From Desulfobacteraceae bacterium (lineage in GTDB: Bacteria > Desulfobacterota > DSM-4660 > Desulfatiglandales > B25-G16): a DNA stretch of 11,689 nucleotides. The position numbers and the translations under genes are program-made. The stretch lies in contig JAUWZC010000052.1 in NCBI GenBank assembly GCA_030615565.1, positions 1 through 11,689 of the forward strand, read 5' to 3'. The notes beneath the pieces are model-generated. The model saw nothing but the letters and a program-made list of their open reading frames with translations, was not told the origin of the DNA and ran no database searches. Positions 7,786 through 11,689 of this stretch are shown here, one piece after another; position 1 is the stretch's first letter; every line of letters starts with the position of its first letter.

Positions 7786-8520
7786 ATGAGTTATATCCAA
7801 TACGGTAATAAAAATATTTTTTTCAATGTTGAACGATCGAGCCGAAGGAAAACAGTGGGGATATGCATAGATCCCGAAAGGGGTGTAATTGTTCACTCCC
7901 CACGATTTTTAAAAGTTGATAAAATTAAGGAGATTCTCAGAAAACGGGCCAGGTGGATAATTGAGAAACAGGAACTTGTGAAAAATCATAGTTACCTGGG
8001 TTCGGTCAAAGAATTTGTTAGCGGAGAAGCCTTTCCCTATCTGGGCAAACAATACCGCTTAAAAGTCATAAAATCCAGCACGGAAAAAGAAGAGAAATGC
8101 AAACTCATAAACGGTAGATTCCTGGTTGAAATTAATAGAGATTTAAAGGGAGAGAGGGTCAAAAGGAATGTAAAAAAGGCTTTAATAGAGTGGTACGTAG
8201 CCCATGCTGAGGAGAAGATACCGGAGAGGGTAAAGCTATATTCTCGTCAGATTGGAAAATGGCCTGAAAGAATTGAGATCAAAAATCATAAAAGGCGGTG
8301 GGGAAGTTGTTCTCATAATGGAATTGTTCGCTTCAATTGGAAGATCGTAATGGCTCCCGTAACTATATTGGACTATGTGATTGTCCATGAACTCTGCCAT
8401 CTCATTCATCAGCATCACTCTTCTCAGTTCTGGCAAAAGGTCCAAACAATTATTCCTGATTACACAAAAAGGCGGGATAAGTTAAAGGAGTATAGTTTTC
8501 AGGTAGCGACTTTTGATTAA
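7786..8520 (+). CDS. YgjP/DUF45-type zinc metallopeptidase of the hsd operon
   Basis: This 244-residue protein has the YgjP-like (M48-type, PF01863) metallopeptidase signature. HELCH at residues 201-205 supplies two zinc ligands and the catalytic Glu; a downstream HHSSQFW supplies the likely third ligand, His 211. The typical RRWGSCSHNGIVRFNWKIVMAP block precedes it by about 30 residues. The N-terminal half (residues 1-130) carries the family's basic RSSRRKTVGICIDPERG and PRFLKVDKI segments. No signal peptide or membrane segment is seen, so it should be cytoplasmic. It starts 1 nt after the end of the HsdR C-terminal coding segment, so it is translationally coupled. This family is often found beside type I hsd genes, and a role in controlled HsdR turnover has been suggested by analogy with ClpXP restriction alleviation; no substrate is known. 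It is the last gene of the operon. Confidence 0.9.
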   Translation: MSYIQYGNKNIFFNVERSSRRKTVGICIDPERGVIVHSPRFLKVDKIKEILRKRARWIIEKQELVKNHSYLGSVKEFVSGEAFPYLGKQYRLKVIKSSTEKEEKCKLINGRFLVEINRDLKGERVKRNVKKALIEWYVAHAEEKIPERVKLYSRQIGKWPERIEIKNHKRRWGSCSHNGIVRFNWKIVMAPVTILDYVIVHELCHLIHQHHSSQFWQKVQTIIPDYTKRRDKLKEYSFQVATFD

Positions 8521-8922
8521 AAAAATCATTAAATAATATACATTTAGAAATCGCCTAAGATTTTAGATAAACTAAGTTGCTTTCTTATTTATCTAATATC
8601 CTCAGCAATTATTTATGCACATTGCTGCACAAAATAATCTGATATTTTAATTTGGTCTCAACGATTTCAACTACTTATCACCCTTAAAACATAATTTTCA
8701 ATTTCAGGTTGTCCTTATGTGAAGATGCTGTCCAAGACCAGCGAATGGAAGTGGTATTTGGACAGACTTGATCCCAAACAATTTTTATCTAAATTCTGGA
8801 TGTATGTCCCCACAATGATATATTGCTCACTACCTTGATACTGGTCTTGTGCTATTTGACGAGAAGTCTGTGTATTGAGTAATAGAAAAAGTAGATAATA
8901 ATAATCAAGGGTTTGAAAAAGA
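8521..8922. other. 402-bp intergenic region with AT-rich dyads, no gene seen
   Basis: No credible coding frame on either strand was found. Two hairpin-like elements lie just after the metallopeptidase stop. One pairs TTAGATAAA (8563-8571) with its complement at 8588-8596 across 16 nt. The other pairs ATTATTT (8608-8614) plus TGCA (8616-8619) with TGCA (8626-8629) and AAATAAT (8632-8638). Neither is GC-rich with a T-run, so they are not convincing intrinsic terminators. A weak promoter-like pair, TTGACG (8856-8861) and TAATAG (8880-8885) with an 18-nt spacer, precedes the DUF488 gene. Confidence 0.5.
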
Positions 8923-9390
8923 TTGAAAGAATCTATCATTTACACCTTAGGAACCAGTACCCATAGTAAAGAAGAATTCCTCGAGCTTCTCAAATACTAT
9001 CACATTGAAACAGTGGTGGATGTGAGGAACTTTCCCCAAAGTAGATTCGAACACTTTAACAGAGACAATCTAGCGAGAATATTAAAAGAAGATGGAATTA
9101 ACTACGTCTATTTAGGAAAACAGTTGGGTGGATTTCGAAAGGGTGGCTACCTATCCTACACCAAAAGCATACCCTATCAAGAAGGCATATCGAATCTTGA
9201 GCAGATTGGTAAGGAAAGTATTACTGCTTTTATCTGTGCTGAGAGATTTCCATGGAAATGTCACCGTCGATTCATTGCCTCAACCCTGGAGGAGAGAGGA
9301 TGGCACGTAGAGCACATCATAGAGAAGGGTAGGGTATGGAGATCAAAACCCAACAAGGCTAACCGCTTGGATCAAACAAAGAGTGAGTGA
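8923..9390 (+). CDS. DUF488 domain-containing protein
   Basis: This 155-residue protein covers the whole DUF488 domain. It begins with the TLGTSTHS strand-turn (residues 8-15) and DVRNFPQSRF (33-42). The central segment YVYLGKQLGGFRKGGY is also typical. The diagnostic ICAERFPWKCHRRFI segment follows at about 104-118, with C105 and C113-H114-R115. The C-terminus has the usual VEHIIEKG strand, then a basic tail. No function is established; the CAE...CHR residues suggest a metal- or nucleic-acid-related site, but this is unproven. The start is TTG 8923: an in-frame TGA at 8914 prevents extension and no in-frame ATG lies near. AAGGG at 8907-8911 serves as ribosome binding site with an 11-nt spacer. 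It is separated from the hsd operon by about 400 nt and probably has its own promoter. DUF488 genes do occur near defence and mobile islands, but membership is not shown here. Confidence 0.87.
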   Translation: MKESIIYTLGTSTHSKEEFLELLKYYHIETVVDVRNFPQSRFEHFNRDNLARILKEDGINYVYLGKQLGGFRKGGYLSYTKSIPYQEGISNLEQIGKESITAFICAERFPWKCHRRFIASTLEERGWHVEHIIEKGRVWRSKPNKANRLDQTKSE

Positions 9391-10430
9391 TTAGATAAAT
9401 ACCGTAGAAAGGTTCCTCATTACTATTTTTTATAATGACCAGAATTTAACCTGACATTTAACTGGTACTCGTCTGAATATGGTCTGTCAGCTTCTTAATT
9501 ACGCCTAGATCTTTAAGAATTGGAAACCCGCGGTTTCTGATTATTTCAACCGAAAATAAATAGAATGGAGCATTGGCAAAAATTGACTATTTCATCTTGA
9601 AATAAGTAATTGTTATGGTTGAGATTTGATCATATAAGACTTCGATGGAGGTCTTTATTTTGGCGGATAGGTTTCAAAATAATATTGAAGTTTCCACTAC
9701 CATATGTATACTTAAATTTGTCCAGATTTCAGTATATGGCACGAAATCTATCAAACACGGCTATAGAGTGCTAACGCAATATCTTGTGGGCTTACCCCAA
9801 TTTCATTAGGCCAAAATCGTTGATTCTGAGCCGATTTTGAAAGCCGATTTTTCTTGACTTAAGGAACTTTTTGTCTTTACATTAATTCAGTTTCACAAAA
9901 CTGCAAAGATCGGAATTTTTCGACAGCCTCACAAGTAATCTAAAACAGCATTGAATCTGATTCGGGCAGCGACTTTGGAAAGTATACCCAAGTTTCTGGC
10001 TGTAATAGGCGATCAAAATATTTTGTGTTATCGATATCTTCCCTTTCGGCCTGAATCTCTGATTGTTAGCTGATTTCTCAAGCCGGTTTTGGTATTTGTT
10101 AATATTGCGGAAAAAATGTAAACAAGATGAAAAAATACTAACAACCTAGGCAAAGGTGGGAAAAGGCTTACTCAAGGGGAATCATTAAGCGAACAAAGCC
10201 AAACAAAGAGGCTTTGGCCGGGAGATCAATGTGTCGTTTATCTGATTAATACCCCGAGGAGAGCAATACTGATGTAAGTCGAGATTTCAGAGCCCCTTTG
10301 AAACTTTGAGTTGGTATCAGGTCAATAATTTTCACAATGCCTCATGAATGCCAAAAAGAGTCCACTTGTTCACATTGAGTCCTTGCGTATAGTCAAGAAT
10401 CTCTTCCATTTTGCCTTTAAGAGTTACGAC
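9391..10430. other. 1-kb region with no recognisable gene
   Basis: No frame longer than about 60 codons with convincing coding character, no tRNA, rRNA or CRISPR-like repeats were seen. Visible structures are small. A hairpin at 9518-9542 is described separately. CAAAATCG (9812-9819) pairs with its complement at 9832-9839, and the AGCCGATTTT motif occurs twice close by. CAAAGCC (10194-10200) pairs with GGCTTTG (10210-10216). The stretch may be decayed coding sequence, a non-coding RNA locus or simple spacer; nothing decides between these. Confidence 0.45.
9518..9542 (+). other. Small stable RNA hairpin in the gene-free region
   Basis: AATTGGAAACC (9518-9528) can pair along all 11 positions with GGTTTCTGATT (9532-9542), using two G-U pairs, around a CGC loop. 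The core GAAACC/GGTTTC is perfect at the DNA level. There is no T-run after it, so it is not a typical terminator. It might be part of a transcribed structured RNA, but a chance hairpin is possible. Confidence 0.3.
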
Positions 10431-11168
10431 ATGACTAGAATTTATATTGCTGTCAATCTCACCCTTGTGACATTGCTACTGATTGGGTGCGCAGTCACGA
10501 CATGTCATGTAATCCCCTAAAACCCAACGGGTATAGAACCAAATGAAGCTGTCTCCTTTGTTCTAAATAAATACGATAAATTCGATGACGACAGGTTGAG
10601 CAAAGAGCCCCTTTCCTCGGAATCAAAATGGAAGGAAGTTTACTACGAAGGTTGTTTGCAGAGAGCCATGCGAGAGAAAATGCCCGACATAAGGATTGTC
10701 ACTGCAACTAAATTCCGCGATCTAGCTTTTCCTAACAGAAGCTTTCTTGATACACCTCGCAGTCCTCAGTCCTTGATTCCGTATCTTAAGAGCGCCCAGT
10801 TCCAAGAACGCATCGCTCCGTTGAGAATCAGATACCTAATCATATTGGATATAGAAGATTGGACATATGGTCGACACATAGAGGTAGCAACGGGGAGTGG
10901 GACTCCGCTATGGGCCTTTGGTCAAGAGTGGGAAAGAAGTGTGCAAATAGAAGCGGTAGTCTTTGATATTAAAGAGGGGTGGGAGTCTGGTAAGGTAACA
11001 TCCTCCTCTACTGGCAAATCCGGGGCTGTTATTCCTGTCTGTCTATGCATACCATTATTCCCTATACCATACTCTCCAGCCCAAGGATCTCGGGCCTGTC
11101 ATGAGCTGGGTAAGACTCTGGCGATATTTATCGCTGGCCGGTATGAAACTGAGCCACTTTCTGAGTAA
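10431..11168 (+). pseudogene. Putative outer-surface lipoprotein, interrupted by an in-frame TAA
   Basis: ATG 10431 begins a clear lipoprotein signal peptide: MTR, a hydrophobic run, then LLLIGC with the lipobox Cys at residue 20. AAGAG at 10419-10423 lies 7 nt before the ATG. Ten codons after the lipobox Cys a TAA (10518-10520) stops the frame, yet the same frame stays open afterwards for 215 codons to TAA 11166-11168. Read through, this is a 245-residue lipoprotein. The longest uninterrupted piece with a usual start codon begins at TTG 10596, which lacks a signal peptide and has no clear ribosome binding site. A single C-to-T change (CAA to TAA) would explain the stop. The body has RYLIILDIEDWTYGRHIEV, a VQIEAVVFDIKEGWESGKV segment like beta strands, a proline-rich stretch and a C-terminal ACHELGKTLAIFIAGR helix. 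I do not recognise the family. It is probably a recently inactivated gene, or the stop is a sequence error. Confidence 0.68.
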
Positions 11169-11689
11169 GAGTTAGCGGCGTGCTGAGAGGCTATTCATGT
11201 GCTTTACTACTACTGATTCTTTTTTTCTCCCTAAGCTTCTGAGTACCCTGTGATGGGAACACGAAATTCAATATCAATCAAAAGGTTAGGGACAGGTCAC
11301 TATAGAAGTAAAGGGTGACCTGCCCCCATATGAGGGTGGCTAAGCCACGGGATGATCCGTAGGACGGGAGGTGGTTGCTTTGTCTCTGGAGCAGGTGGGA
11401 CTATTTCTATCTGGTGTATCAGACTTCGTTTTAGAAACATTGAGCATCGGATTATAGATTTCTGCTATGATTGGAAGGAATTTAGAGCCTCAAAAACTTA
11501 TGACTACCAAACCAAACCTTTAATAAAATCTTGCTGACTGTGGGTTTTGACTACGGCACGTATTGTTGACTTTTACAGATTTGCCAGGCACCACAATATA
11601 CAGGAATTAAAGCTGAATGGGCTGTGGCCAGGGGAAGAGGGAAAATGCAAGATTTGAGTCGATTTAAAAGCCTTTTTCCTTGACCTGGT
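11169..11689. other. Right-end non-coding stretch
   Basis: No gene is supported between the lipoprotein stop and the window end. A T-rich run (11219-11228) follows the lipoprotein stop by about 50 nt but lacks a convincing preceding stem. The one clear structure is the REP-like hairpin at 11289-11326. A 61-codon frame at 11352-11537 has an unremarkable composition, no ribosome binding site and no recognisable motif. Confidence 0.45.
11289..11326. repeat. REP-like imperfect palindrome
   Basis: GGGACAGGTCAC (11289-11300) and GTGACCTGCCCC (11315-11326) pair in 11 of 12 positions (one A/C mismatch) around a 14-nt loop. The GC-rich arms stand out from the AT-rich surroundings. Such intergenic palindromes are typical of REP elements mobilised by REP-associated tyrosine transposases, but only one copy is visible and no transposase gene is present, so this is a likeness and not a proof. 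Confidence 0.45.

Noticed and set aside
8715..8939. Reverse-strand 74-codon frame upstream of the DUF488 gene
   Set aside because: Composition is AT-driven (Tyr, Leu, Gln), no ribosome binding site or motif, and it overlaps the DUF488 start region.
9128..9310. Alternative-frame 60-codon ORF within the DUF488 gene
   Set aside because: The overlapping frame encodes the conserved DUF488 motifs, so this is a shadow.
10344..10431. Earlier in-frame ATG for the lipoprotein gene
   Set aside because: It would put the lipobox Cys at about residue 49, too far for a signal peptide; ATG 10431 places it at residue 20.
11352..11537. 61-codon frame near the right end
   Set aside because: No Shine-Dalgarno, no recognisable motif, and no neighbouring coupling.
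1..11689. CRISPR array, tRNA or rRNA genes
   Set aside because: No regularly spaced repeats, cloverleaf sequence or rRNA-like stretch was seen on either strand.

Overview
The window is a moderately AT-rich bacterial segment. A lipoprotein-type signal peptide near the right end suggests a Gram-negative diderm. A Desulfobacterota-like origin is possible, but this is a weak inference from general gene style and a REP-like palindrome; nothing here fixes the taxon.

Layout: (1) Bases 2-187 are the 3' end of radC (JAMM/MPN motif). (2) Bases 188-331 are a very AT-rich control region. It holds an almost perfect 45-bp dyad (198-242), a plausible -35 box and a strong Shine-Dalgarno before the next gene. 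(3) Bases 332-8520 are one tightly packed, same-strand type I restriction-modification operon: hsdM, a DUF6036/AbiEii-like nucleotidyltransferase, a winged-helix partner, hsdS, hsdR and a YgjP/DUF45-type zinc metallopeptidase. Gaps run from 2 to 30 nt and the nucleotidyltransferase and wHTH genes overlap by 20 nt. The hsdR reading frame is broken about 70 residues before its expected end; the missing C-terminal segment lies in the adjacent frame. (4) Bases 8923-9390 encode a DUF488 protein. (5) Bases 9391-10430 show no gene, only a few small hairpins. (6) Bases 10431-11168 are a lipoprotein gene with an in-frame TAA just after the signal peptide, probably a pseudogene. (7) Bases 11169-11689 are non-coding and carry a REP-like hairpin.

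How the genes work together: HsdM, HsdS and HsdR would form the classical complex that methylates adenine at a bipartite target and translocates and cuts unmethylated DNA. The most unusual part is the nucleotidyltransferase/wHTH pair between hsdM and hsdS. It is organised like a toxin-antitoxin or AbiE-like module, so the operon could combine restriction with a second, possibly abortive, layer; that is inference. If the hsdR frameshift is real, the restriction arm may be impaired while methylation persists.
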